Source: Campylobacterales bacterium
GTDB lineage: Bacteria > Campylobacterota > Campylobacteria > Campylobacterales > Sulfurimonadaceae
DNA length: 42,547 nucleotides
Reading direction: 5' to 3'
Assembly: GCA_016938735.1 (NCBI GenBank)
Contig: JAFGUB010000016.1
Coordinates: forward strand, 1-42,547
Shown here: piece after piece, positions 23,031 to 33,409 of the stretch
How positions within the stretch are numbered: position 1 is the first letter of the stretch
How the letters are laid out: each line of letters starts with the position of its first letter
The notes under the pieces: generated by a model
What the model saw: the letters and a program-made list of their open reading frames with translations, nothing else
The model's database searches: none
What the model was told of the DNA's origin: nothing
Position numbers and translations under genes: made by a program

Positions 23031-24134
23031 ATGGAGACAATACGCATTCTAGCGGTCGATGACGAGCCGTTTAATCTTGATCTGATCGAAGCGGCATTCG
23101 CCATGAACGACAATGTGCGGATCACCAACGCGACTGATGGGTTTAAGGCGCTTTCATTGGTGATGGAACACCCCTTTGATGTGGTGCTGCTCGATATCAG
23201 CATGCCGCGTCTGGACGGCTTGAGCGTGCTGCAAAAGATTCGCGCCGAGCCGTCGCTGGCGCATCTACCGGTGCTCATGGTCACGGCCAATCCCGAAAAG
23301 AAGCATGAAGCGCTAGAGAAGGGTGCGAGCGACTTCATCGCCAAGCCCTATGATATCGAAGAGCTGCAGCTTCGCGCGCTCAACTACGCCAAAATTAGCC
23401 GCTATCAGACACGCTTAAGTCGCTACAATGAAGAGCTTGAGCGCGAAGTGGCACTGCGCACGCAGGCGCTTCAAGAGAGTCTGAAGCTGGCAAAGGCGAC
23501 CGAATACGAGATCTCCATCCGTCTGGGGCGCGCTTCGGAGTTTCGAGACCTTGAGACAGGCGGGCACATCAAGCGGATGAGCCACTACTCGGCCCATTTG
23601 GGCCGGTTGCTCGAGCTGAGTGATGAAGAGTGCGAACTGATTTTATACGCTGCGCCGCTGCATGATATCGGCAAGGTCGGGATTCCCGATCGGATTTTGC
23701 TCAAACCGGGGCGTTTTGAGGGCAATGAGTTCGAAATCATGAAGCAACACGCCGTATTGGGGGCAAAAATGCTCGAAGAGGCGGATCAGTTTCCGGTGCT
23801 GCGCGCGGGACGGATCATTGCTCTGGAACACCATGAGAAGTATGACGGTACGGGCTATCCTACCGGCAAACGGGGCGAAGAGATCCATCTCTACGCGCGC
23901 ATCGTCGCGGTGGCCGATGTCTTTGATGCGCTCAGTTCGCGCCGTGTCTACAAAGAGCCGATGCCGCTCGAGCAGACCCTGCGGCTCATGCGCGAGGGTG
24001 CGGGGAGCCATTTTGATCCTCATATCGTGACACTGTTTTTAGATCATCTGGATGATTTTATGGCGATCAAAGAGCGTTTCCCTGACAGTGAGAAACAGCA
24101 CTCCATACTGGATCTGATTGAGGAGATACGCTAA
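23031..24134 (+). CDS. Response regulator with HD-GYP cyclic-di-GMP phosphodiesterase domain
   Basis: 367 residues. The receiver domain has the acidic pair in LAVDDEPF, phospho-acceptor Asp55 in LLDISMP and the Lys in IAKPYD. A coiled coil (residues 125-160) leads to the HD-GYP domain: HDIGK with His211-Asp212, and the GYP motif at 275-277 inside HHEKYDGTGYPTGKRG. All catalytic residues are intact, so it should hydrolyse cyclic-di-GMP under control of phosphorylation. First gene of a run of four; the stop overlaps the next start (TAATG). A TTACATGTAA palindrome lies 10 bp before its start codon. Confidence 0.92.
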   Translation: METIRILAVDDEPFNLDLIEAAFAMNDNVRITNATDGFKALSLVMEHPFDVVLLDISMPRLDGLSVLQKIRAEPSLAHLPVLMVTANPEKKHEALEKGASDFIAKPYDIEELQLRALNYAKISRYQTRLSRYNEELEREVALRTQALQESLKLAKATEYEISIRLGRASEFRDLETGGHIKRMSHYSAHLGRLLELSDEECELILYAAPLHDIGKVGIPDRILLKPGRFEGNEFEIMKQHAVLGAKMLEEADQFPVLRAGRIIALEHHEKYDGTGYPTGKRGEEIHLYARIVAVADVFDALSSRRVYKEPMPLEQTLRLMREGAGSHFDPHIVTLFLDHLDDFMAIKERFPDSEKQHSILDLIEEIR

Positions 24135-24505
24135 TGCGCATTTTGATCGTTGAAGATAATGAGTTTAACCGGATCGTGCTGGGTGATATGATCGAGTTAC
24201 TGTATCCGGAGGCTGAGGTACAGATGCATGAATCGGCAGAGGTCTCGTTGCAAGAGGGGGGACATGACACCTTCGATCTTATTCTAAGCGATATCGACAT
24301 GCCGGGGATGGATGGTATGGCCCTTTTTACAAAGCTGCGTAAAGAACTTGGGGTAAAAGTGCCAATTGTCGCGGTGACGGCATTGGCGATTTCCGGAGAT
24401 AGAGAACGTATTTTGATGCACGGTTTTGACGCGTACATCTCTAAGCCGATCAATTTAGATGAGCTAGAAGCAATCCTCAAGACCTTTCTTGGAGCTCAGG
24501 AGTGA
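24134..24505 (+). CDS. Single-domain response regulator (receiver only)
   Basis: 123 residues: IVEDNE acidic pair, Asp53 in LILSDIDMPGMDG, Thr/Ala switch in AVTALAISG, and Lys in YISKPINLDELE. There is no output domain, so it probably acts as a CheY-like partner or a phosphate relay between the two histidine kinases and the HD-GYP protein. The stop overlaps the GTG start of the next gene by 4 bp. Confidence 0.9.
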   Translation: MRILIVEDNEFNRIVLGDMIELLYPEAEVQMHESAEVSLQEGGHDTFDLILSDIDMPGMDGMALFTKLRKELGVKVPIVAVTALAISGDRERILMHGFDAYISKPINLDELEAILKTFLGAQE

Positions 24506-26808
24506 TCGACGTAGAGAGCTTGCGTCGCGATTTTCATCTCGATGACGCCTTGATTGAGCGGCGCAGCGAGATGGGGGAGTATCTGCACTCGTTTGCCTCC
24601 TTGCTGGTCGATGAATTTTACCTGCAATACCTCAAAAATGATCCCGAGCTCTCCCGTTTTTTGGCCCACACCGACGGTTCGGTACTGCTGCGCAAACTTA
24701 AGGAATTTATCGTTTTTCTCTTCTCTGAGCCGCTGGATCAGCGCTATGTGGACCGTATTGAGCAGATCGGTTTTGTCCACTACTCGATCCGCCTGACGCC
24801 TGCCAAGGTGAGTTACGCCTTTTGGGCGCTACGTGAGCTGCTCATACGCATGGCGGAGGTTAATACCACCATCCGCTCTAGCCGTGATATGATCTCGCGC
24901 ATTCTTGGAGTGGCTGAGTATGTGATGAACCACAGTTATGAAGCCTATGTACGCAGTGAACAGAAGACGGACCGCAGCCATATGCAGATTATGGGCACCT
25001 TTGACGCCCTCTACGGCTCAGTGCATCTGCATCGGCAAAACTTTGCGAAAGTGGAGGCTGCCTATCGGGGTGAGACACCGATGGAGGAGCTCTCATCTTT
25101 GGTGCATCTTGATCCGCATTTTTGCATGATGGGCAAGTTGCTTGAGGGGCTTGCAAGCGATGCCACGCTACTGGTACAGATCGGGATTGATCTGAAGCAG
25201 ATTGAGGCATTACATGCACAGTGGCATGAGCACTTGAAGGCTTTTTTAGCAGCGCCGCTTCAAAGCTTGTCGCAGCGCGAGGTGTTGCAGCGGCTTGGGG
25301 TGATTACCGATGAGATCGCAAGACGCATCGATACGCCGATGCACAGCTACGGCAACGAGAGTCTACTGGTACTCTCTTCGGGCATGAAGGCGATGCGCAG
25401 CATGATGGAGCGCTTTTATTACCTACAGAGTCAGGAGTATGAGACGCTCTTCGCCGCGCTTAAAGAGGAGTTTGCCGGCTACTTCTCATGGGGCCTTTCG
25501 CAGGTTATGATCGGTTTTGAACCGCAGAGTGCGTCACAGTTCGATCTCTACCGCGCCATCGCTTTGGGAGAGCAGACCATCCATGTGGGGATTCGCTTCA
25601 ATCCGCTCTCGATCCACTCCTATCTTCGGCAGATGATCGAGTTGCTCTTAGAGGTTTTGGAGGTCAATTTTCATATTCAAGAGCGTGAGCGCTCTTTGAT
25701 GGCTTTTGCGCAGGTAGCCGAGAGCGCCAACCGTTCCAAGGATATCTTTCTGGCCAATATGAGCCACGAGCTGCGCACGCCTCTCAATGCCATCACGGGA
25801 TTTTCGCAGATTCTGATGATGCGCCCCGATACACCCGATAACGTCAAAAAATATGTCGAGAAGATCAATATTGCCGGTAACAGCCTGCTGGAGCTGGTCA
25901 ATACCATTTTGGACTTTGCCAAGCTCGAATCGGGCAAAATGCAGTTCAATCCTCAGCTTAGCAGCCTCAAATCGATGATCGATCAGGTCTATGCACTGGT
26001 GTCGGCTCAAGCCCAAAAAAAGCAGATCGCGCTCTCCATTCCGAGCATTCAGTCGCTCAATTTGTTGCTGGATGCCCATCTGATGCGTCAGGTGCTGGTC
26101 AATCTGCTCAGCAACGCCATCAAATTTACCCCCGAGGGCGGATCGGTTTCGCTCGCGCTAAGCTACGACGAGCGGGATAAAGCATACATTTTTAGCGTTT
26201 GTGACAACGGGATCGGCATTGCCAAAGAGGAGCAGGAGAAGCTCTTCAAGCCCTTTTCACAGGTGGAGAACGTCTATCACAAAGAGCAAAAAGGGACGGG
26301 GCTTGGGCTGATGATCTGCAAAAAGATCGTCGAAGAGCTCCACAAGGGGCGCATTTGGGTGGAGAGCGACAGCGGCAAGGGAAGCTGTTTTTACGTCAAG
26401 CTGCCCATCCCTTCGCTTGAGTCGCACACCTACATGGTCGAGGAGAGTGAGTCGACACGGCAGTTGTTGGTGGTCGAAGACAGCGTACCGCATCAGCAGA
26501 TGATTATCGAGCATCTTAAACCGCTCTACCGCATCACCGTTACCGATACCGTCAACCGTGCCAAAGAGCTGCTGGTGAGCAACCGCTACGATTTCATCAT
26601 TCTCGATTTCTTCCTTATCGACGGGGTGAGCTCGGAGGTACTACAGTTTATGGATGAAGAACGTATCGATACCCCTTGTATCGTTATCTCTGCCGAACAC
26701 GACATCAGTATTGCCCAAGCGCTTAGTGGCTACACCAATCTACAGAGTATCCTCAACAAAGAGGATATTCACGAGATCTGTTCGATGCTCAAAAATCCGG
26801 AGCCCTAA
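24502..26808 (+). CDS. Globin-coupled hybrid histidine kinase
   Basis: 768 residues, GTG start overlapping the previous stop. Residues 1-150 form a globin-coupled sensor (protoglobin-like) domain: FYLQYLKNDPELSRF, and the proximal haem ligand His93 in IGFVHYSIRLTPAKVSYAFW. A long helical middle region follows (150-400). The kinase core has His422 in FLANMSHELRTPLNAITGFS and an ATPase domain with NLLSNAIKFTPEGG, CDNGIGI and GTGLGLMICKKI. A C-terminal receiver has VVEDSVPHQ, Asp in IILDFFLIDG and Lys in ILNKED. No membrane segment is visible, so it should sense O2, NO or CO in the cytoplasm and pass phosphate to the adjacent receivers. Confidence 0.9.
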   Translation: MIDVESLRRDFHLDDALIERRSEMGEYLHSFASLLVDEFYLQYLKNDPELSRFLAHTDGSVLLRKLKEFIVFLFSEPLDQRYVDRIEQIGFVHYSIRLTPAKVSYAFWALRELLIRMAEVNTTIRSSRDMISRILGVAEYVMNHSYEAYVRSEQKTDRSHMQIMGTFDALYGSVHLHRQNFAKVEAAYRGETPMEELSSLVHLDPHFCMMGKLLEGLASDATLLVQIGIDLKQIEALHAQWHEHLKAFLAAPLQSLSQREVLQRLGVITDEIARRIDTPMHSYGNESLLVLSSGMKAMRSMMERFYYLQSQEYETLFAALKEEFAGYFSWGLSQVMIGFEPQSASQFDLYRAIALGEQTIHVGIRFNPLSIHSYLRQMIELLLEVLEVNFHIQERERSLMAFAQVAESANRSKDIFLANMSHELRTPLNAITGFSQILMMRPDTPDNVKKYVEKINIAGNSLLELVNTILDFAKLESGKMQFNPQLSSLKSMIDQVYALVSAQAQKKQIALSIPSIQSLNLLLDAHLMRQVLVNLLSNAIKFTPEGGSVSLALSYDERDKAYIFSVCDNGIGIAKEEQEKLFKPFSQVENVYHKEQKGTGLGLMICKKIVEELHKGRIWVESDSGKGSCFYVKLPIPSLESHTYMVEESESTRQLLVVEDSVPHQQMIIEHLKPLYRITVTDTVNRAKELLVSNRYDFIILDFFLIDGVSSEVLQFMDEERIDTPCIVISAEHDISIAQALSGYTNLQSILNKEDIHEICSMLKNPEP

Positions 26809-26809
26809 G

Positions 26810-28651
26810 ATGAAGCGGATCGTGCGCATGATCGGTGACTCGTTTTTGGGCCCGGTGGTCGTCGTTTCACTAATGACGGCGCTCGGTCTGCTTTATATTA
26901 TCCCCAGCCTCAACGAAGCGAGCATTAAGGCGCAGAGCATAGAGCAAGCTGAGCGTCTGGTAGAACATATACGTATCTTTCGCAGCTATTACAATGATCA
27001 TATACTTTCGAAAGTGCGTCAAAGCGGTGAATTGAAAGTCAATTACGACCATTTTGAGCGTAACGATACCGTGCCGCTGCCGGCGACGACGGTGCATGAT
27101 CTGGGTGCCGCTTTTAACCGTGGCAGTAATGTAGGGGTGCAGATGTACAGCCGTTATCCCTTTCCCAACCGAAACGATAGGGTGTTAGATGGTTTTGCGT
27201 CGCGTGCGCTCGATCATTTCGCACAGCGCAGTGACGCGCCTTACGTCGAATACGACGGCCACAAACAGGCCTACCGTGTGGCTTTTCCCGACTTTTTGAG
27301 TGCGCCTTCGTGCGTTGAGTGCCATAACACGCGCGCCGATTCACCCAAGCGCGATTGGCGTCTTGGAGATATTCGCGGCGTCATCGAAGTCATTGAGCCG
27401 ATTGACACTGCCGTGGGTGCGGGACGCACGATGATGATCTACGTTATCGTCTTTGTCGGGGCCAATCTTCTCATCTTGATTGTTCATTTCTCTTTGCTCT
27501 CCTACCGGCGCTCCAAAAACTTACATGTACAGAATCTGAAGCTAGAAGATGAGGTGCACCAGCGAACCCTAGAGCTGGAGAACCGCAACAAGATTCTAAG
27601 TGAATACAAACAAGCGGTGGATGCCGGCGGTATTGTTTCAAAGACGGATCGTCACGGGGTCATCACTTACGTTAATCAGGCTTTTGTACAAATTTCGGGC
27701 TATACACGCGATGAGCTGATCGGTCGAAGCCACAACATCGTCCGTCATCAAGATACGCCTAGCACGTTGTTTAAGGAGCTCTGGAGGACGATTTTGGCGC
27801 GGCGTATCTGGAAGGGCGAGATCAAAAACCGGCGCAAAGACGGCAGCAGTTATTTTGTACATGCCACCATCTGTCCGATCGTCAACGAGCATGACGAGAT
27901 CACCGAATTTTTGGCCATTCGCTATGAAACGACCGCTTTTCATGAAGCGATCGAGAAGGCGCAGCGGGCCGAGCAGGCCAAGGGGCGTTTTTTGGCCAAT
28001 ATGAGCCATGAGCTGCGCACACCGCTCAATGCCATCATCGGATTTTCTCAGATCCTGCAGCGTAAGCCTTCGTTGGCGCCCGCCGAAAAGAGCTATGTCG
28101 ATAAGATTTTGATTTCAGGACAAAACCTTTTACAGCTCGTGAATACGATTTTGGATTTTTCCAAAATTGAAGAGGGGAAGATGGATTGCCGTCTTGAGCG
28201 CTTTGCGTTGGAGCGTCTGATCAGCGAGGTTCGGGTGCTGTTTGAGGCGCAGATTCGTGCCAAGCGCTTACATGTAACGTGGCCCAATCAGACAGATGCC
28301 TGGGTCTACGCCGATGTGCAACTGCTCAAGCAGGCGCTGGTCAATCTGATCGGCAACGCTGTCAAATTCACCCCCGAGGAGGGGTCGATACAGATTACCT
28401 ACGACGCAGATACGGACCGCTGTCGTCTTTGTGTCTGCGACAGCGGCAAAGGGATTGCGCCTGAAGATCTTTCAAAATTGTTTCAGCCTTTTGAACAGGG
28501 CTCCAATGCAGAGGGTGTCAAAGGTACCGGATTGGGGCTTGCGCTGAGCAAAAAGATTGTCGAAGAGCTGCATGGAGGCTCTCTTCTGGTTGAGAGCAAA
28601 CCTGAGCGCGGATGCTGTTTCACCATCACCTTGCCCTTAGTGCAGGAGTGA
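26810..28651 (+). CDS. Histidine kinase with periplasmic c-haem DUF3365-like domain and PAS domain
   Basis: 613 residues from the ATG at 26810, 1 bp after the preceding stop. A membrane helix (FLGPVVVVSLMTALGLLYII) and a second at about residues 205-230 enclose a periplasmic domain with a haem-c site, Cys168-x-x-Cys171-His172, in SAPSCVECHNTRADSPKRDW, as in DUF3365 (Tll0287-like) sensors. Then a coiled coil, a PAS domain (DRHGVITYVNQAFVQISGYT; GRSHNIVRHQDTP) and a kinase core with His400 in FLANMSHELRTPLNAIIGFS and an ATPase domain (NLIGNAVKFTPEEG; GTGLGLALSKKI). It likely senses redox state or small gases outside the inner membrane. It meets the next gene tail to tail, overlapping 15 bp. Confidence 0.88.
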   Translation: MKRIVRMIGDSFLGPVVVVSLMTALGLLYIIPSLNEASIKAQSIEQAERLVEHIRIFRSYYNDHILSKVRQSGELKVNYDHFERNDTVPLPATTVHDLGAAFNRGSNVGVQMYSRYPFPNRNDRVLDGFASRALDHFAQRSDAPYVEYDGHKQAYRVAFPDFLSAPSCVECHNTRADSPKRDWRLGDIRGVIEVIEPIDTAVGAGRTMMIYVIVFVGANLLILIVHFSLLSYRRSKNLHVQNLKLEDEVHQRTLELENRNKILSEYKQAVDAGGIVSKTDRHGVITYVNQAFVQISGYTRDELIGRSHNIVRHQDTPSTLFKELWRTILARRIWKGEIKNRRKDGSSYFVHATICPIVNEHDEITEFLAIRYETTAFHEAIEKAQRAEQAKGRFLANMSHELRTPLNAIIGFSQILQRKPSLAPAEKSYVDKILISGQNLLQLVNTILDFSKIEEGKMDCRLERFALERLISEVRVLFEAQIRAKRLHVTWPNQTDAWVYADVQLLKQALVNLIGNAVKFTPEEGSIQITYDADTDRCRLCVCDSGKGIAPEDLSKLFQPFEQGSNAEGVKGTGLGLALSKKIVEELHGGSLLVESKPERGCCFTITLPLVQE

Positions 28652-29683
28652 GATCAGCTTCTGAATATACTGAATATTGAGTTGTTGGGGCATATCCCTC
28701 AGCATCAACATTAGGGCGTCATAGCTGTTGTAGCGCTCCCTGAAGGTGCGTTGGGTGCTGAGCGCGTCAAAGACGTCGCAAACACCGATGACCTGTGCAA
28801 AAAGAGAGATTTGATTGCCGGCGAGACCACTAGGATAGCCGCTGCCGTCAAGTTTTTCGTGATGGTGGAGAATGGCCTCTAGGATGGGGCTCTTTTTGAT
28901 GCCCATCTGTCTGGCCAAAGTGACGCTCTCTTGAGCATGTTTCTGGACCAGCAGATATTCATGCCAATCCAGTGCACCCTCTTTGTGGAGGATGGTTGGA
29001 TCAATGGTGATTTTACCGATGTCGTGTAGCAAAGCGGCGGTGATCAGATCAGAGAGCTGATGATGGCTGAAGTGTAGAGCACGACCCAGAAAGAGGCTAA
29101 GGATGGCGACATTGACATTATGGGTAGGGTCGTTATAGCTTTGTGGCAGATGATCGAGAAAGTACTTGGCGCTAAGCTGGCTATGGGCTTCATTGAAAGT
29201 GATCATCTGCTCTACCCATAGATCGATCTCATGAAGCAGAAGCGGTGTGCGCTGTTTGAAAAAGCGTTCCAATAGTGCAGCAGCATCATGGTAGAGACGA
29301 AAAAAAGCGTCAACTTTGACGTGGACGAGCGCATGGCGCAAGCGTTGTTGGAGTTTAAAAGGCTCAACGGGTTTGAGTAGGTAGTCGATACCGAGCGATT
29401 TGGCTTTGACGATGCTGGGTTTATCGTTGTTTGAAGTGAGAAAAATAATAGGTATATGGGCGGTTTGCGGATTGCTTTTAAGCTGTTTGGCCAAGGTCAA
29501 TCCATCCATTTTTGGCATCACGATATCCAGTAAGATCAGCTCGGGCACGCGTTTTTCGAGCGCATTGAGCGCCTCTTCGCCGCCGGTTGCGATCATAATT
29601 CGATAAAATTGGCGGAGTATCTCTCCCACCGTTTTAAGGTTGATGGGTTCGTCGTCGACCAGCAAAATGAGGGGTTTATCCAT
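28637..29683 (-). CDS. Second response regulator with HD-GYP phosphodiesterase domain
   Basis: 348 residues. Receiver: LLVDDEPINLKTV, Asp53 in LLDIVMPKMDG and Lys in LLKPVEPF. HD-GYP: His220-Asp221 in LLHDIGKITIDP and HHHEKLDGSGYPSGLAGNQI. All catalytic residues are present. It is convergent with the kinase at 26810 but clearly belongs to the same signalling island. It has its own extended -10 promoter just upstream. Confidence 0.92.
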   Translation of the reverse strand: MDKPLILLVDDEPINLKTVGEILRQFYRIMIATGGEEALNALEKRVPELILLDIVMPKMDGLTLAKQLKSNPQTAHIPIIFLTSNNDKPSIVKAKSLGIDYLLKPVEPFKLQQRLRHALVHVKVDAFFRLYHDAAALLERFFKQRTPLLLHEIDLWVEQMITFNEAHSQLSAKYFLDHLPQSYNDPTHNVNVAILSLFLGRALHFSHHQLSDLITAALLHDIGKITIDPTILHKEGALDWHEYLLVQKHAQESVTLARQMGIKKSPILEAILHHHEKLDGSGYPSGLAGNQISLFAQVIGVCDVFDALSTQRTFRERYNSYDALMLMLRDMPQQLNIQYIQKLISLLH

Positions 29684-29710
29684 GCACGTCGCTTTGATGA
29701 AGTAAGGTTG

Positions 29711-29719
29711 ATTATAGCA
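29711..29719 (-). promoter_or_regulatory. Extended -10 promoter of the second HD-GYP gene
   Basis: On the minus strand TGCTATAAT, a perfect extended -10, lies 28 bp before the start codon at 29683. No clear -35 is seen. The hairpin made by two TTACATGTAA palindromes ends about 20 bp upstream of it. Confidence 0.6.
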
Positions 29720-29738
29720 GATCGTAGGAAGAAATTTT

Positions 29739-29766
29739 CCTTACATGTAAGTCGTTACATGTAAGG
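29739..29766. terminator. Perfect hairpin built from two TTACATGTAA palindromes
   Basis: TTACATGTAA at 29741-29750 and 29755-29764, separated by GTCG and flanked by CC and GG, so that the 28 bases form a perfect 12-bp stem with a 4-nt loop. It lies between the nifU stop and the promoter of the next minus-strand gene. It lacks a T-run but may act as a terminator or boundary element for nifSU. Confidence 0.5.
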
Positions 29767-29773
29767 AACCAGC

Positions 29774-30748
29774 TTAGATGGGTAGAACGCGGATGCGTTT
29801 GGAGAGCTTCTCTTTAAGCGTCGCTTCGATGGCATAGAGCGTGCCGGTGGTAGAGCTGGCACAGCCGTTACAAGCGCCGAGGTAGCGGATGTAGATGTCG
29901 CAATAATCCTCAGAGTCGCGCACGTCCACAACCTCCATATTGCCGCCGTCCATGATGAGAAACTGGCGCAGATTTTCATCAATCACGGCATCAATAGCCT
30001 TGATCTTCTGCACCAGCGTCATCTCATCGAAGTTGCCGCCAAGACCCGCCGTGGCAGCTGCCGCCATCTTCTCTTGATCCATTTTCTTTCTTACGTCGGC
30101 GAGGATGTCTACAAGGTAGTATTCACGCGCTTCATGTCCGCCGGGCTTGATACAGCTCTTACAAAAGCCGCCCGCTTTGGTGTAGTCGGTGATCTGCTCA
30201 ACCGTGTGTAGATCGTTGAGGCGGATCACCTCTTGAAGCGTGCCCAGGCTTACCCGCGCACATTCGCACACGATGATCTCATCTTCAAAGTGCGCGGCGT
30301 CCACGCCGAGGTAGAGCCCCGCCGCTTTTTTGATAACGTCATACGCCATAACAGAGCAGTGCATCTTCTGAGGCGGAACGGCGGGTACGTCGGGGGTGTC
30401 GCGCAGCGCCATCTCCACGTCGATGTTGGTGATCTTGACCGCTTCTTGCACGGTTTTGCCGATGCACAGCTGGGTCATCATATCGGAGCTGGCAATCGCC
30501 GTGCCGCAGCCAAAGCTCTTGAACTTGGAGTTGACGATGGTATCGCTTGCGGGATCGATCTCCCAGTACAGACGTACCGCGTCGCCGCAGCTCTCCGCGC
30601 CAAAATCCGCGACAATGAGGCGGTTGCCATGAGCCGCCGCTTCCTCTTCGCTGATCTCGCCTTGATGGGTGGGGTTGTTCATCAGGGAGGTCACTTTGTT
30701 GGAGTATTGATCCCAAAGTGAGCCGCCTAAAAGGTCATTTTTTGCCAT
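29774..30748 (-). CDS. nifU: Iron-sulfur scaffold protein NifU
   Basis: 324 residues with the three-part NifU layout. An IscU-like domain (NRLIVADFGAESCGDAVRLY; FKSFGCGTAIASSDM; KMHCSVMAYDVIKKA) is followed by a central [2Fe-2S] domain (EIIVCECARVSLGT; GGFCKSCIKPGGHE) and an Nfu-type C-terminal domain (YIRYLGACNGCASSTTGTL). It assembles clusters with sulfur from NifS and passes them to target proteins. In Campylobacterota NifSU serves general cluster assembly, not only nitrogenase. It lies 27 bp after nifS, with a TTACATGTAA palindrome (30759-30768) in the gap. Confidence 0.92.
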   Translation of the reverse strand: MAKNDLLGGSLWDQYSNKVTSLMNNPTHQGEISEEEAAAHGNRLIVADFGAESCGDAVRLYWEIDPASDTIVNSKFKSFGCGTAIASSDMMTQLCIGKTVQEAVKITNIDVEMALRDTPDVPAVPPQKMHCSVMAYDVIKKAAGLYLGVDAAHFEDEIIVCECARVSLGTLQEVIRLNDLHTVEQITDYTKAGGFCKSCIKPGGHEAREYYLVDILADVRKKMDQEKMAAAATAGLGGNFDEMTLVQKIKAIDAVIDENLRQFLIMDGGNMEVVDVRDSEDYCDIYIRYLGACNGCASSTTGTLYAIEATLKEKLSKRIRVLPI

Positions 30749-30775
30749 GATTTATCCTTTACATGTAATGGTGTG

Positions 30776-32008
<1,233 letters not shown>

Positions 32009-32011
32009 TCA

Positions 32012-32024
32012 GACAAATTTTGTC
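32012..32024. promoter_or_regulatory. Perfect palindrome upstream of nifS
   Basis: GACAAATTTTGTC is a perfect 6-1-6 inverted repeat 19 bp upstream of the nifS start codon, in the promoter region. It is a candidate operator for a dimeric regulator. The regulator is unknown, and an Rrf2-type iron-sulfur sensor would be one logical guess. Confidence 0.4.
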
Positions 32025-32102
32025 CTCTTTATGGTCGGGATGATAGAGCAACTGTTGTTACAGCTGCCTTAAGCTTAAATGAGTGAGCGGTTTTTTTAAG
32101 GA

Positions 32103-33407
32103 TTAGCGCATGATGTCGATCAGCAGGGCTCTGGCGTCGTCAAAGGTGGTTTTGAAGGTGGCCCCTTGCTGCATGAACTTCTCCATGGCGGCTTTTTTGG
32201 CAATGGCCTCGTCGAGCTCCTTGTCGCTCCCTTTGGTGTAGGCACCAATACGGATCAGCATCTCGTTCTCTTTAAGTAGTGTATAGAGACGACGAAATTT
32301 ACGCGCCGCTTCGAAGTGCTCAGGCGTGATGATGTCGTTCATAATCCGCGAAGCGGAGTTGAGGATGTGGATGGGCGGATAGATGCCAAAGTCGGTCAGT
32401 TCACGCGAAAGCACGATGTGCCCATCGAGAATAGAGCGCGACTGATCGGCAATCGGATCACTGAGATCATCTCCTTCAACCAATATGGTAAAAAAAGCGG
32501 TGATGGAGCCTTTGCCCTCCTCTTTGCCGGCGCGCTCCATCAGCTGGGGCAGAAGCGTGAGCGCCGAGGGCGGATAGCCTTTGGAGGTGGGCGGCTCGCC
32601 CAGAGCCAGGCCGATCTCACGCTGCGCCATCGCAAAGCGGGTGACGGAGTCCATCATAAAGAGCACGTCGCGGCCTTGATCCTTGAAATATTCCGCCACG
32701 CTCATGGCCGAAAAAGCGCCGTATTTGCGCATCAGCGGCGAGTCATCCGAGGTGGCGACGATGATGACGGTATTTTCAAGGTTGCCGCCAAGGTTTTTTT
32801 CGATAAATTCGGGTACTTCACGCCCGCGCTCACCAATCAATGCGACCACCTTGATCGGTGCGTCCGCACCGCGTACGATCATCCCCATCAGCGTTGATTT
32901 GCCCACGCCGCTGCCGGCAAAGATCCCCAGTTTTTGTCCTTTGCCGCAAGAGAGCAGACCGTCAATGGTTTTGACGCCTACGCCAAAGGCCTCATCAATC
33001 ATCCCCCTACGCATGGCGGCGATGGGGGGCTTCATGATGGGGCTGGCGCGGTGGCAATAGAGCGCGCCTTTGTCATCGATGGGGTTCATAAAGGGATCGA
33101 CCACGCGTCCTAGCATCGCTTCGCCTACGGGGATGCTCATGCCGCCTTGGTTGAGGTAGACCTTGTCGCCGACGCGAAAACCTTCGATAAAACTAAACGG
33201 AGAGATGAAAAACTGCGTCGCGTCAATCTCGGTGACCATCCCTAGCGTCGTCGATCCGTCGGTTTGCGACACCAGCGTCACCGTATCGCCGATGCTTACA
33301 TGTAAGCATCGGGCGACGATGATCGTCGAGCTGATTTTGACCACTTGGCCGAAGCTTAGGGTGAGTTCGGTGTTGCGGATGCGCTCTTTTAGCGATTTGA
33401 GCGGCAC
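32103..33407 (-). CDS. fliI: Flagellar type III export ATPase FliI
   Basis: 434 residues, the normal length. Walker A AGSGVGKST at residues 164-172, the block VVALIGERGREVPEFIEKNL, Walker B DVLFMMDSVTRFAMAQREI, and PPTSKGYPPSALTLLPQLME are diagnostic of FliI. It powers export of flagellar subunits, so the organism is probably motile. It starts 2 bp after folE, as in Campylobacter. Confidence 0.93.
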   Translation of the reverse strand: MPLKSLKERIRNTELTLSFGQVVKISSTIIVARCLHVSIGDTVTLVSQTDGSTTLGMVTEIDATQFFISPFSFIEGFRVGDKVYLNQGGMSIPVGEAMLGRVVDPFMNPIDDKGALYCHRASPIMKPPIAAMRRGMIDEAFGVGVKTIDGLLSCGKGQKLGIFAGSGVGKSTLMGMIVRGADAPIKVVALIGERGREVPEFIEKNLGGNLENTVIIVATSDDSPLMRKYGAFSAMSVAEYFKDQGRDVLFMMDSVTRFAMAQREIGLALGEPPTSKGYPPSALTLLPQLMERAGKEEGKGSITAFFTILVEGDDLSDPIADQSRSILDGHIVLSRELTDFGIYPPIHILNSASRIMNDIITPEHFEAARKFRRLYTLLKENEMLIRIGAYTKGSDKELDEAIAKKAAMEKFMQQGATFKTTFDDARALLIDIMR

Positions 33408-33409
33408 GT

